A program made the translations under genes and the position numbers. From the NCBI GenBank assembly GCA_000432335.1, contig HF995354.1, positions 1 to 10,659 of the forward strand: DNA of 10,659 bases, in the 5' to 3' direction. Below, in pieces: positions 1 to 6,900 of the stretch. The notes beneath the pieces are model-generated. The model searched no databases and was not told the DNA's origin. It was given only the letters and a program-made list of their open reading frames with translations. Origin of the DNA: Firmicutes bacterium CAG:646 (GTDB lineage Bacteria > Bacillota > Clostridia > Lachnospirales > Lachnospiraceae). Position 1 is the first letter of the stretch, and each line of letters starts with the position of its first letter.

Positions 1-21
1 GCGGCAACGCTTAGAGATTAG
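1..21 (+). CDS. Possible 3' end of an upstream transport gene (partial)
   Basis: Only six codons and a TAG (19-21) are visible in frame 1. Frame 3 offers another stop at 12-14, so the reading frame is uncertain. The next gene's Shine-Dalgarno starts immediately after the frame-1 stop, which is the spacing expected inside an operon. By analogy with ABC sugar operons the upstream gene would be a second permease or the ATPase. That identity is inference only. Confidence 0.3.
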   Translation, partial: AATLRD

Positions 22-32
22 GAGGAGAAGAG

Positions 33-1037
33 ATGACAAGGGAAAATAAAAAAGGAAATGTTTTTACGAACAATCCTTTGGTGAAAGCGATAGGATCTCA
101 GAAAATGGTTGTTTTGATGGCGGTTATCGTACTGTTTGTGGTATTCAGTATTGCAAGCGGCAGTTTCCGCCAGTATACCACCATGCTGAGTCTGTTGGAT
201 ATGATTTATTACATTGCTTTTATGGCAATGGGCGTTACATTTTGTCTGATCACCGGCGGTGTGGACTTATCCATTGGAACGGGAATGTTCTGTTACTCTC
301 TGATCGGCGCGTTTTTGGTAGTGCATAAAGGACTGCCCGTATGGCTGGGACTTCTGGTATGTGTGGGCTGCGGACTTCTGATGGGAATTTTCAATGGATT
401 TTTAGTAGCAGTTATGAACCTGCCTCCATTTATTGCCACTCTTTGTTCTATGATGATCACAAGAGGTCTTGGTTCTCTGGTGACTGGAGGATTATCCGTG
501 GCCTGGCCGGCATCCAGCACGCCGGAAGGAGCTTTTCGTAACCTCTTTAAGCTGAATGTAGGGGGAACGATCATCCCCGTGGGTCTGATCTTTGTCCTTG
601 CAGCGGCAGTGCTCATGTCCATCTTTTTGAATAAGACAAGACCGGGACGTTATATCATTGCGGTAGGAAGCAACAAAGAAGCGCTGCGTCTTTCCGGAGT
701 CAACGTAGTAAAATGGCAGTGGCTGGCATATGTGATCTCAGGCATCTTTACCGGACTGGCGGCAGTTGCCTATGCGGGAGTACTTTCCTCTTCTGTAGCT
801 CCGGGCGGCGGAGCCGGTTTGGAGATGGATGCCATCTGCGGAGCGATCATCGGAGGAACTTCCATGAATGGAGGAGCTGGTACAATCTCAGGAACACTTC
901 TCGGTGTATTTGTTATGGGACTGTTAAAGATCGGACTTCCGTTCGTAGGGTTCCAGGCGAGTGGTCAGCAGATCATCACAGGACTTGTACTGATCTTGGC
1001 AGTATATATCGACGTATTGAAAAATAAAAAGAAATAG
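33..1037 (+). CDS. ABC sugar transporter permease, RbsC/RhaP-RhaQ type
   Basis: Inner-membrane permease subunit of a carbohydrate-uptake (CUT2-type) ABC transporter, 334 aa, a normal length for the BPD_transp_2 family. It has about 8-10 hydrophobic segments, roughly at 24-42, 55-75, 84-97, 103-125, 130-150, 178-198, 229-250, 285-304 and 310-327. Family hallmarks are GGVDLSIG (75-82), the cytoplasmic loop RPGRYIIAVGSN (203-214), which should contact the ATPase, and the Gly-rich IGGTSMNGGAG (273-283). The start ATG at 33 follows GGAGGAG at 21-27. It precedes a binding-protein gene by 67 nt and lies about 1.4 kb upstream of rhamnose genes, so L-rhamnose or a related sugar is the likely substrate. 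That is inference from context: ribose, AI-2 or other pentose permeases look alike. No ATP-binding subunit is in the window, so it is presumably encoded upstream. Confidence 0.93.
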   Translation: MTRENKKGNVFTNNPLVKAIGSQKMVVLMAVIVLFVVFSIASGSFRQYTTMLSLLDMIYYIAFMAMGVTFCLITGGVDLSIGTGMFCYSLIGAFLVVHKGLPVWLGLLVCVGCGLLMGIFNGFLVAVMNLPPFIATLCSMMITRGLGSLVTGGLSVAWPASSTPEGAFRNLFKLNVGGTIIPVGLIFVLAAAVLMSIFLNKTRPGRYIIAVGSNKEALRLSGVNVVKWQWLAYVISGIFTGLAAVAYAGVLSSSVAPGGGAGLEMDAICGAIIGGTSMNGGAGTISGTLLGVFVMGLLKIGLPFVGFQASGQQIITGLVLILAVYIDVLKNKKK

Positions 1038-1057
1038 AAATTGTTATGAAAAGAGAA

Positions 1058-1082
1058 ATATATAGTGCGGGACGCTATGTAT
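1058..1082 (+). other. Intercistronic stem-loop between permease and binding-protein genes
   Basis: Positions 1058-1067 pair with 1073-1082 over 10 bp (two G-U pairs), with loop CGGGA. No T-run follows, so it is not an intrinsic terminator. It ends 8 nt before the AGGAGG of the next gene (1091-1096). Such a position would suit mRNA processing or protection of the 5' end of a binding-protein transcript. That role is inference. Confidence 0.5.
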
Positions 1083-1104
1083 ATAGAAAAAGGAGGACTT
1101 CAAA

Positions 1105-2268
1105 ATGAAGAAAAAAGTATTAAGCGTACTGTTATGTACAGCAATGGTGGCAACAATGGCAGCAGGTTGTGGATCTGATTCCGCAGAGACAACAAAGACA
1201 GATGACACTGCAAAAACAGACAACGCAGCAAAAGATGATGCAGCAACAGACGATGCGGCAAAAGATGATGCGAAAAAAGAAGGCGGTATGCACTTCGAGA
1301 TCGTATCCAAGGGCTTCCAGCATGCATACTGGCAGGCAGTACTGAAAGGTGCAGAACAGAAAGCAGAAGAACTGGGTGTTACTATCAATTTCGTTGGACC
1401 AAACACAGAGTCTGATGTAGCTGATCAGTTACAGATGCTGACAAGTGCGATCAATGCAAAACCAGATGCGATCGGGCTGGCAGCATTGTCAACAGATGCT
1501 CTGTTGGATGCGATCACAACGGCACAGTCCGCAGGGATCCCGATCATCGGATTTGACTCCGGCGTACCGGGCGCTCCGGAAGGTTCTATTGCAGCGAATG
1601 CAGCAACAGACAACTATGCAGCAGGCGCTCTGGCAGCAGAGAAAACCTACGAAGCCATCAAAGACAGAATTGCTAAAGCAGACGGTCCTGTAAGAATTGG
1701 TGTTCTGGGACAGGATGCTACTTCGGAATCCATCGTAAACCGTGGACTGGGATTCATCGACAAGATCGCAGAGCTGATCCAGGCAGATGGAAAGACAGTA
1801 ACTGTAGAAGGAAATGACAAATACGTGGGAGACAGTAAAGTAAAGAAAACAGACGGCGCAGATGTTGTGATTGAAGTTGCAGTTCCGGCACAGGTAGACG
1901 CTTCCCTGTCTAAGACAGACTGTGAGACAATCCTGAACAAAGAAGACACTATCGCTGTATATGGTTCCAACCAGCACTCTGGTGAGGCAATGGTGAGCGC
2001 AAACGAGACACTGCAGAAATTCGGTACTGGTGAAGACCAGGTAATCGGTGTAGCATTTGACTCCGGTAAAGTTATCATGGGCGCAGTAGAAAACGGAACT
2101 TTCCTTGGCGCGATCACACAGGCTCCGGTAGCTATGGGTGAGAAAATTGTAGAACTTCTGTATGCAGCAGCAAATGGAGAAACTGTAGAAGATGTAGATA
2201 CAGGATGCCAGTGGTATACTGCTGAAAATATGAAAGACGAAGAAATCGCACAGAACCTGTACGAATAA
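1105..2268 (+). CDS. Sugar ABC transporter substrate-binding lipoprotein
   Basis: Extracellular, lipid-anchored binding protein (387 aa) that captures the sugar and delivers it to the permease. The signal peptide is basic MKKK, then a hydrophobic core, then the lipobox MAAGC with Cys22 as the acylated residue. Residues about 23-60 form a low-complexity Asp/Ala/Lys/Thr linker, probably an unstructured tether. From residue 62 a periplasmic-binding-protein type 1 fold (Peripla_BP_4-like) follows, with features such as IGFDSGVPG (148-156), a repeat of the alternating pattern near VAFDSG (316-321), and GAITQAP (335-341). The segment 229-265 looks longer than in ribose-binding proteins. The start is set by AGGAGG at 1091-1096. 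Codon use is strongly biased (GCA, GAA, AAA), suggesting high expression, which fits a binding protein needed in excess. It is the last gene of its operon, directly before a terminator. Rhamnose as ligand is inferred from the neighbours. Confidence 0.93.
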   Translation: MKKKVLSVLLCTAMVATMAAGCGSDSAETTKTDDTAKTDNAAKDDAATDDAAKDDAKKEGGMHFEIVSKGFQHAYWQAVLKGAEQKAEELGVTINFVGPNTESDVADQLQMLTSAINAKPDAIGLAALSTDALLDAITTAQSAGIPIIGFDSGVPGAPEGSIAANAATDNYAAGALAAEKTYEAIKDRIAKADGPVRIGVLGQDATSESIVNRGLGFIDKIAELIQADGKTVTVEGNDKYVGDSKVKKTDGADVVIEVAVPAQVDASLSKTDCETILNKEDTIAVYGSNQHSGEAMVSANETLQKFGTGEDQVIGVAFDSGKVIMGAVENGTFLGAITQAPVAMGEKIVELLYAAANGETVEDVDTGCQWYTAENMKDEEIAQNLYE

Positions 2269-2290
2269 TCAAAGAATAAAGAGTAGGAAA

Positions 2291-2323
2291 GGGCTGTCGC
2301 AGGGAATGCGACAGCCTCTTTTT
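2291..2323 (+). terminator. Intrinsic terminator of the transport operon
   Basis: A perfect 9-bp stem (2292-2300 with 2308-2316, GGCTGTCGC/GCGACAGCC) plus a closing G-U pair has a 7-nt loop and is followed by CTTTTT. It lies 22 nt after the binding-protein stop, so the transport operon and the kinase genes are separate transcription units. Confidence 0.92.
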
Positions 2324-2353
2324 GTCGAAGAAACAGACAGGAGAAATTTATTA

Positions 2354-2359
2354 TATAAT
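2354..2359 (+). promoter_or_regulatory. Candidate -10 element of the rhaBBA transcript
   Basis: A perfect TATAAT lies between the terminator and the first kinase gene, about 74 nt before its ATG. At 16-18 nt spacing the upstream hexamers (for example GAAACA at 2330-2335) match TTGACA poorly, which is typical of a promoter needing an activator. Downstream, TTACAA (2371-2376) and TTGTAA (2395-2400) form a 6-bp inverted repeat around an A-rich stretch. The region is so A/T rich that chance matches are possible. Confidence 0.45.
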
Positions 2360-2432
2360 TTTCCAGATAATTACAAGAAAAAAACAAAAAAGAATTGTAA
2401 AATAACTGTTATATAGGAAAGGAGTTTTTACC

Positions 2433-3911
2433 ATGAGCAAAAGAGTATTAGCATTTGATTTTGGAGCGTCCAGCGGCAGAGCTATGATTGGAACTTATAA
2501 TGGGGAGATCTTAGAACTGGAGGAAATCCACAGATTTTCCAACGATCCGGTGATTGTAAACGGAACGATGTATTGGGATACGCTACGCCTGTTTTATGAG
2601 ATCAAACAGGGAATTATTAAGGCAAAATTATCCGGGGGCTTTGACAGTATTGGAATCGATACCTGGGGGGTGGATTTTGGACTGTTAGATAGAGAAGGAA
2701 AACTTTTGGAGAATCCCATCCATTACAGGGACAGCAGAACCCAGGGAATGATTGAAAAAAGTTTTGAGTATTTGCCGAAAGAGAGATTTTATGAAACGAC
2801 AGGTCTGCAGTTTATGGAATTGAATACGGTGTTCCAGCTGCTGGCATTGAAAGAAAATCGTCCGGAGGTTCTGGAGAGGGCAGATAAATTGCTGCTGACG
2901 CCAGATCTTTTTGCCTATTTCCTTACAGGGGTAAAAAGTACAGAGTACTCTATCGCATCTACCACACAGCTTTTAGATGCAAAAAAACGTATCTGGTCTC
3001 AGGAAGTTATGGAGGCGCTGGGAATCCCGGAACATATTTTTACAGATATTGTACCTTGCGGCACAGTGATCGGGCAGCTTTCCGATGAAATCTGCGAGGA
3101 GTTGGGAGTACCGAAAGTGGACGTCGTGGCAGTGGCTTCCCATGACACCCAGAGCGCTCTGATTGCCGTTCCGGCAAAAGAGAAAGACTTTATTTTCCTG
3201 AGCAGCGGAACCTGGTCTTTGTTGGGAACAGAGCTGGATACCCCGGTTATTGATGAAAATTCTGAAAAGTATAACATTACCAACGAGGGCGGATGTGAAT
3301 ATAAAACCAGTTTTCTGAAAAATATTATTGGAACCTGGCTGATCCAGGAGAGCCGCCGCCAGTGGATCAGGGAAGGACAGGAGTACGGTTTTGGGGAACT
3401 GGAAACTATGGCAAAAGAAGTGTCAGCGCTGCAAAGCTTTATTGATCCCGATGCGCAGGAATTTGGTCCGGCAGGAAATATTCCAAGACGAATCCGGGAG
3501 TACTGTGAAAAGAGCGGGCAGGCAATTCCAGAGACCATTGGGGAAATCGTGTGCTGTATCGATCAGAGTCTGGCGCTGAAATATCGCATGGCGCTGGAAG
3601 AGATTGAGTCTTGTACGGGAAAACATTACAATACGATCTATATCGTAGGGGGCGGAACACAGAGTAAACTTCTCTGTCAGTTTACGGCAAATGCCTGCGG
3701 CAGAAAAGTGATCACCGGTCCGGTGGAAGCTACGGTTCTGGGAAATCTGGTGATGCAGCTTTATGCAGCCGGGGATGTGCCGGAGATTCATGATCTGCAG
3801 ACGGCAAGGGATCTGATTGCCCGCTCCTCTGAAATTACAGAGTATGAGCCGCAGAATGTGGAAACATGGGCAGAGGCGTATGAGAGATTTAAAAAGGTAA
3901 TCGAAGCGTAA
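2433..3911 (+). CDS. rhaB: Rhamnulokinase (first copy)
   Basis: ATP-dependent cytoplasmic kinase that converts L-rhamnulose to L-rhamnulose-1-phosphate, the second step of L-rhamnose breakdown (EC 2.7.1.5). At 492 aa it is full length for RhaB (about 490 aa). It is a two-domain FGGY-family sugar kinase. Visible motifs are the N-terminal phosphate loop DFGASSGR (9-16), DTWGVDF (76-82), SHDTQSA (236-242) whose Asp238 is at the family's catalytic-base position, SSGTWSL (257-263), TNEGG (283-287), the C-terminal adenosine-site glycines IVGGGTQ (404-410), and GPVEATVLGN (429-438). The start ATG follows AAAGGAG (2418-2424) by 8 nt. It has its own upstream region after a terminator and is 112 nt from a second kinase of the same family. 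The C-terminal tail (about 468-492) is absent from that paralogue. The rhamnulose assignment rests on overall RhaB likeness and the neighbouring rhaA. Confidence 0.92.
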   Translation: MSKRVLAFDFGASSGRAMIGTYNGEILELEEIHRFSNDPVIVNGTMYWDTLRLFYEIKQGIIKAKLSGGFDSIGIDTWGVDFGLLDREGKLLENPIHYRDSRTQGMIEKSFEYLPKERFYETTGLQFMELNTVFQLLALKENRPEVLERADKLLLTPDLFAYFLTGVKSTEYSIASTTQLLDAKKRIWSQEVMEALGIPEHIFTDIVPCGTVIGQLSDEICEELGVPKVDVVAVASHDTQSALIAVPAKEKDFIFLSSGTWSLLGTELDTPVIDENSEKYNITNEGGCEYKTSFLKNIIGTWLIQESRRQWIREGQEYGFGELETMAKEVSALQSFIDPDAQEFGPAGNIPRRIREYCEKSGQAIPETIGEIVCCIDQSLALKYRMALEEIESCTGKHYNTIYIVGGGTQSKLLCQFTANACGRKVITGPVEATVLGNLVMQLYAAGDVPEIHDLQTARDLIARSSEITEYEPQNVETWAEAYERFKKVIEA

Positions 3912-3914
3912 GAG

Positions 3915-3947
3915 TGCAAATAAGGACATACCCTAATGCAAATCAGG
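3915..3947 (+). repeat. 11-nt direct repeat with 22-nt period upstream of the second kinase
   Basis: TGCAAATAAGG (3915-3925) and TGCAAATCAGG (3937-3947) match at 10 of 11 positions. The 22-nt period is close to two helical turns, so both copies face the same side of the DNA. The second copy ends just upstream of where a -35 would lie for the TACAAT at 3974. This resembles AraC-family activator half-sites, but the factor is unknown. The second copy also sits inside a weak hairpin (3932-3947) followed by TTCTTTTTT, so attenuation is an alternative reading. Confidence 0.4.
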
Positions 3948-3973
3948 TTCTTTTTTGGAAGGGAAAAATCCGG

Positions 3974-3979
3974 TACAAT
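3974..3979 (+). promoter_or_regulatory. Possible -10 element of an internal promoter before the second kinase
   Basis: TACAAT matches the -10 consensus at 5 of 6 positions and lies 44 nt before the GTG start. The hexamer 17 nt upstream (3951-3956, TTTTTT) is a poor -35. If it is used at all, an activator bound at the direct repeat is likely to be needed. Read-through from the first kinase gene may serve instead. Confidence 0.3.
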
Positions 3980-4010
3980 CAATACAAAGCTCAGGAATTT
4001 AGAAGAGAGC

Positions 4011-4026
4011 AAGGAGGATAACCGTG
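4011..4026 (+). promoter_or_regulatory. Ribosome binding site deciding a GTG start
   Basis: AAGGAGG (4011-4017) is spaced 6 nt from GTG at 4024. No ATG in the frame lies nearer, and the GTG directly precedes the family N-terminus (NKYYLAVDIGASSGR), so a GTG start is the best choice. Confidence 0.8.
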
Positions 4027-5427
4027 AATAAATACTATTTAGCAGTGGATATTGGGGCGTCCAGCGGACGTCACATGCTGGGATGGATGGAAAATGGAAA
4101 AATGCGGCTGGAAGAAATCTATCGTTTTTCCAACGGAATGGTAAAAAAGGACGGTGAACGGTGCTGGGAAGTCGACCGGCTGTATCGGGAAATCCTGAAT
4201 GGAATGAAAAAGTGCAAAGAACTGGGGAAAATTCCGGTCAGTATGGGAATTGATACCTGGGGAGTAGATTTTGTTCTGTTGGATGAAAAGGATCAGATGT
4301 TGGGAAATGCGGTGGGATACCGAGACAAACGGAACAACGGCATGGATGAAAAAGTGTATGAGAAGATCAGTCTGGATAAACTGTACGAGAGAACAGGTAT
4401 TCAGAAAGCGATTTTTAATACGATTTATCAGTTGATGGCAGTGAAAGAACAGCACCCTGAGTATATGGAACGGGCGAAAACACTGTTGTTTGTGCCGGAT
4501 TATTTCCACTACCGCCTTACTGGAAAGAAGGTCAATGAATATACGGAAGCCACCACCGGTCAGTTGGTGAGTCCTCAGACGAAAGACTGGGATTACGAAC
4601 TGATCGATCTTCTGGGATATAACAGAGAGATGTTCCAGAAAATCGTGATGCCGGGAACGGATCTGGGGAATCTCACAGAAGAAGTGCAGAAAGAAGTGGG
4701 ATATAACCTGCATGTGGTGGTTCCTGCCACCCATGATACCGGTTCGGCAGTGCTGGCGGTTCCGGCAAATGACGATGACTTTATCTATATCAGTTCGGGA
4801 ACCTGGTCTCTTATGGGAATTGAGCGAAAAGAAGCGGACTGTTCTGAAAGGAGCTGTCAGCTGAATTTCACCAACGAAGGGGGCTATGATTATCGGTTCC
4901 GTTATCTGAAAAATATCATGGGTCTGTGGATGATTCAGTCAGTGCGTCATGAGTACGATGATGCGTACGGCTTTGAAGAGATATGCGCCATGGCGGAGGA
5001 AGCGAGAGAATTTCCTTCCCGGGTGGATGTAAACGACGATCGGTTCTTAGCGCCGGACAACATGACAGAGGAGATTCGGACAGCCTGCAGAGAAAGCGGG
5101 CAGCCGGTGCCGGAGACGTTGGGAGAGATTGCCACGGTGATCTATGCCAGTCTGGCAGAGTGTTATGGAAAAACGGTGAAAGAACTGGAAGAGATGGCGG
5201 GGAGAACTTTCGGGAGAGTGCATATCATAGGAGGCGGCGCCAATGCCGCTTATCTGAATGAACTGACTGCCCGTACAACGAAAAAAGAAGTTCATGCAGG
5301 TCCCACCGAGGCTACTGCTATTGGAAATCTGACGGCGCAGATGCTTCATGCAGGCGTATTTGACTCGGTGGAAGCGGCAAGAGATGTGATCCATCAGTCT
5401 TTTGATATAAAGATTACAAGATATTGA
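4024..5427 (+). CDS. rhaB: Rhamnulokinase-family sugar kinase (second copy)
   Basis: Second FGGY carbohydrate kinase, 467 aa, beginning with GTG. By eye it is roughly 45% identical to the gene upstream, and nearer half in the first 100 residues. It keeps all the catalytic elements: DIGASSGR (9-16), DTWGVDF (77-83), THDTGSA (236-242) with putative catalytic Asp238, SSGTWSL (257-263), TNEGG (283-287), IIGGGAN (401-407) and GPTEATAIGN (426-435). It is therefore probably active and not a decaying copy. It lacks the ~25-residue C-terminal tail of the first copy. It is 18 nt upstream of rhaA, so the two are almost certainly co-transcribed, which makes this copy the one most tightly paired with the isomerase. 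Rhamnulokinase is the best call; a shifted substrate (L-fuculose, another ketose) cannot be excluded from sequence. Confidence 0.87.
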   Translation: MNKYYLAVDIGASSGRHMLGWMENGKMRLEEIYRFSNGMVKKDGERCWEVDRLYREILNGMKKCKELGKIPVSMGIDTWGVDFVLLDEKDQMLGNAVGYRDKRNNGMDEKVYEKISLDKLYERTGIQKAIFNTIYQLMAVKEQHPEYMERAKTLLFVPDYFHYRLTGKKVNEYTEATTGQLVSPQTKDWDYELIDLLGYNREMFQKIVMPGTDLGNLTEEVQKEVGYNLHVVVPATHDTGSAVLAVPANDDDFIYISSGTWSLMGIERKEADCSERSCQLNFTNEGGYDYRFRYLKNIMGLWMIQSVRHEYDDAYGFEEICAMAEEAREFPSRVDVNDDRFLAPDNMTEEIRTACRESGQPVPETLGEIATVIYASLAECYGKTVKELEEMAGRTFGRVHIIGGGANAAYLNELTARTTKKEVHAGPTEATAIGNLTAQMLHAGVFDSVEAARDVIHQSFDIKITRY

Positions 5428-5445
5428 TTTGGGAGGAGTAAGGGT

Positions 5446-6702
5446 ATGACCAATAAAGAGAGGTATGAAGAAGCGAAACAGATGTATGCAGGGCTCGGTG
5501 TAGATACAGACAAAGCCCTGGAAACCTTGAAAAATATTCCGATTTCTATGCATTGCTGGCAGGGAGATGATGTGACGGGATTTGACCACGAAGGACCGCT
5601 TACCGGAGGGATTCAGGCGACGGGGGATTATCCGGGAAAAGCCCGCACACCGGAAGAGTTGATGGCGGATATTGATAAAGTACTGAGTCTGGTGCCAGGA
5701 AAACACAAATTAAATCTTCATGCAAATTACGCTATTTTTGAAAATGGGGAATTTGTGGACCGGGATAAACTGGAACCGAAACATTTCAGAAAATGGGTAG
5801 AATTCGCAAAAGAGAGGGGATTGGGACTGGATTTTAATCCGACTTATTTTTCTCATGACAAGGTAAAAGACGGCTTGACACTGTCAAGCCCCGATGAAGA
5901 GATCCGCCGTTTCTGGATTGACCATGGAAAAGCATGTATTCGGATTTCCCAGTATTTTGCCGAAGAGCTGGGGCAGCCTTGCACCATGAATATCTGGATT
6001 CCTGATGGATATAAGGATATTCCGGCAGATCGTCTGGGACCGCGAGCGAGATTTAAAGATTCTCTGGATCAGATTTTATCCATTAATTATGACAGAGAGA
6101 AAGTTCTGGTTTGTCTGGAATCCAAAGTATTTGGTATCGGAATGGAATCTTATACAGTAGGCTCCAGTGAATTTACTATGAATTATGCGGCGAAAAACGG
6201 GATTCTCAGCCTGATGGACAATGGGCACTATCACCCGACAGAAGTGGTGTCCGATAAAATCGCATCGCTCTTGCTGTTTAGCGATAAGATCGCCCTTCAT
6301 GTCACCCGTCCGGTACGCTGGGACAGCGATCATGTGGTGCTCTTTGATGATGAGACAAGGGAGATCGCCAAGGAAATTGTGAGAAATGACGCTCTTGACC
6401 GGGTACTTCTGGCGCTGGATTTCTTTGACGCCAGCATTAACCGGATCTCCGCATGGACCGTGGGAATGCGGAATATGCAGAAAGCACTTCTGTACGCGCT
6501 TTTGTCACCGAATAAACAGATGAAAGAAATGCAGGATCAGAATCGATTTACAGAACTGATGCTGCTGCAGGAGGAAGTAAAAACGTATCCTTTTGGCGCC
6601 GTGTGGGACTATTTCTGTGAAAGCCAGGGGGTTCCGGTGAGAGAAACCTGGTTTGAAGAAGTGAAAAAATATGAGGAAGAAGTGTTATCCTTCAGAAAAT
6701 AG
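5446..6702 (+). CDS. rhaA: L-rhamnose isomerase
   Basis: Cytoplasmic Mn-dependent aldose-ketose isomerase that converts L-rhamnose to L-rhamnulose (EC 5.3.1.14), the first step of the pathway. At 418 aa it is the standard family length (about 419) and is recognisable throughout as a TIM-barrel RhaA. Residues matching the metal site known from the E. coli enzyme are all present at a constant offset of 9: Glu225, Asp258, His285 and Asp325. The catalytic-metal residues His261 and the DSD motif (Asp293, Asp295, in RWDSDHV 291-297) are also present. Other landmarks are GIGMESYTVGS (230-240), GHYHPTEVVSDK (260-271) and ALDFFDASINR (323-333). The ATG is preceded by GGGAGGAG (5431-5438). It is the last gene of the rhamnose cluster, followed by a terminator. 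Rhamnulose-1-phosphate aldolase (RhaD) is not in the window. Confidence 0.97.
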   Translation: MTNKERYEEAKQMYAGLGVDTDKALETLKNIPISMHCWQGDDVTGFDHEGPLTGGIQATGDYPGKARTPEELMADIDKVLSLVPGKHKLNLHANYAIFENGEFVDRDKLEPKHFRKWVEFAKERGLGLDFNPTYFSHDKVKDGLTLSSPDEEIRRFWIDHGKACIRISQYFAEELGQPCTMNIWIPDGYKDIPADRLGPRARFKDSLDQILSINYDREKVLVCLESKVFGIGMESYTVGSSEFTMNYAAKNGILSLMDNGHYHPTEVVSDKIASLLLFSDKIALHVTRPVRWDSDHVVLFDDETREIAKEIVRNDALDRVLLALDFFDASINRISAWTVGMRNMQKALLYALLSPNKQMKEMQDQNRFTELMLLQEEVKTYPFGAVWDYFCESQGVPVRETWFEEVKKYEEEVLSFRK

Positions 6703-6713
6703 AAGAGCAAAGG

Positions 6714-6740
6714 AAAAGGGCTGCTTAGGGCAGCTCTTTT
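6714..6740 (+). terminator. Intrinsic terminator after rhaA
   Basis: An 11-bp stem (6714-6724 with 6730-6740, one G-U pair, AAAAGGGCTGC on the left arm) has a 5-nt loop and a four-T right edge. It starts 12 nt after the rhaA stop. The A-run on the left arm would let it work on both strands, but no opposing gene is seen. Confidence 0.85.
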
Positions 6741-6770
6741 CATGTTCATGATTTTTTAAGATTTTGAATA

Positions 6771-6799
6771 TTGTAAGGAGTACCATAAAAATGTATAAT
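6771..6799 (+). promoter_or_regulatory. Sigma-A-type promoter for the citrate synthase operon
   Basis: TTGTAA (6771-6776), a 17-nt spacer and a perfect TATAAT (6794-6799) sit just after the rhaA terminator. The predicted transcription start is near 6806, giving a leader of about 90 nt before the ATG. I see no recognisable riboswitch or strong hairpin in that leader. Confidence 0.75.
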
Positions 6800-6882
6800 A
6801 AATAGTATCTTACGAATTTTAAAAGGAAAAACGCCGGGTACAGAAGGTTCTTTTGAGGGCAGAGACGGTTGGCAGGGAAAAG

Positions 6883-6900
6883 AAGGAGGAATATGGTATG
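6883..6900 (+). promoter_or_regulatory. Ribosome binding site deciding the citrate synthase start
   Basis: AAGGAGGA (6883-6890) is well placed for the ATG at 6898. An upstream in-frame TTG at 6853 lacks such a site. The out-of-frame ATG at 6893 is too close and leads into another frame. Confidence 0.85.

Noticed and set aside
1038..1104. Separate promoter for the binding-protein gene (TTGTTA at 1041, TATATA near 1059)
   Set aside because: Spacing between the elements is too short and no alternative -35/-10 pair fits. The A/T pattern is better explained by the hairpin.
1647..2387. Long antisense open frame opposite the binding-protein gene (about 246 codons)
   Set aside because: It mirrors a strongly codon-biased gene, has no ribosome site or recognisable domain, and runs through the terminator region.
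2540..2570. Possible catabolite-responsive (cre) element inside the first kinase gene (TGTAAACGG)
   Set aside because: The right half does not match the cre consensus, and the bases are explained by coding.
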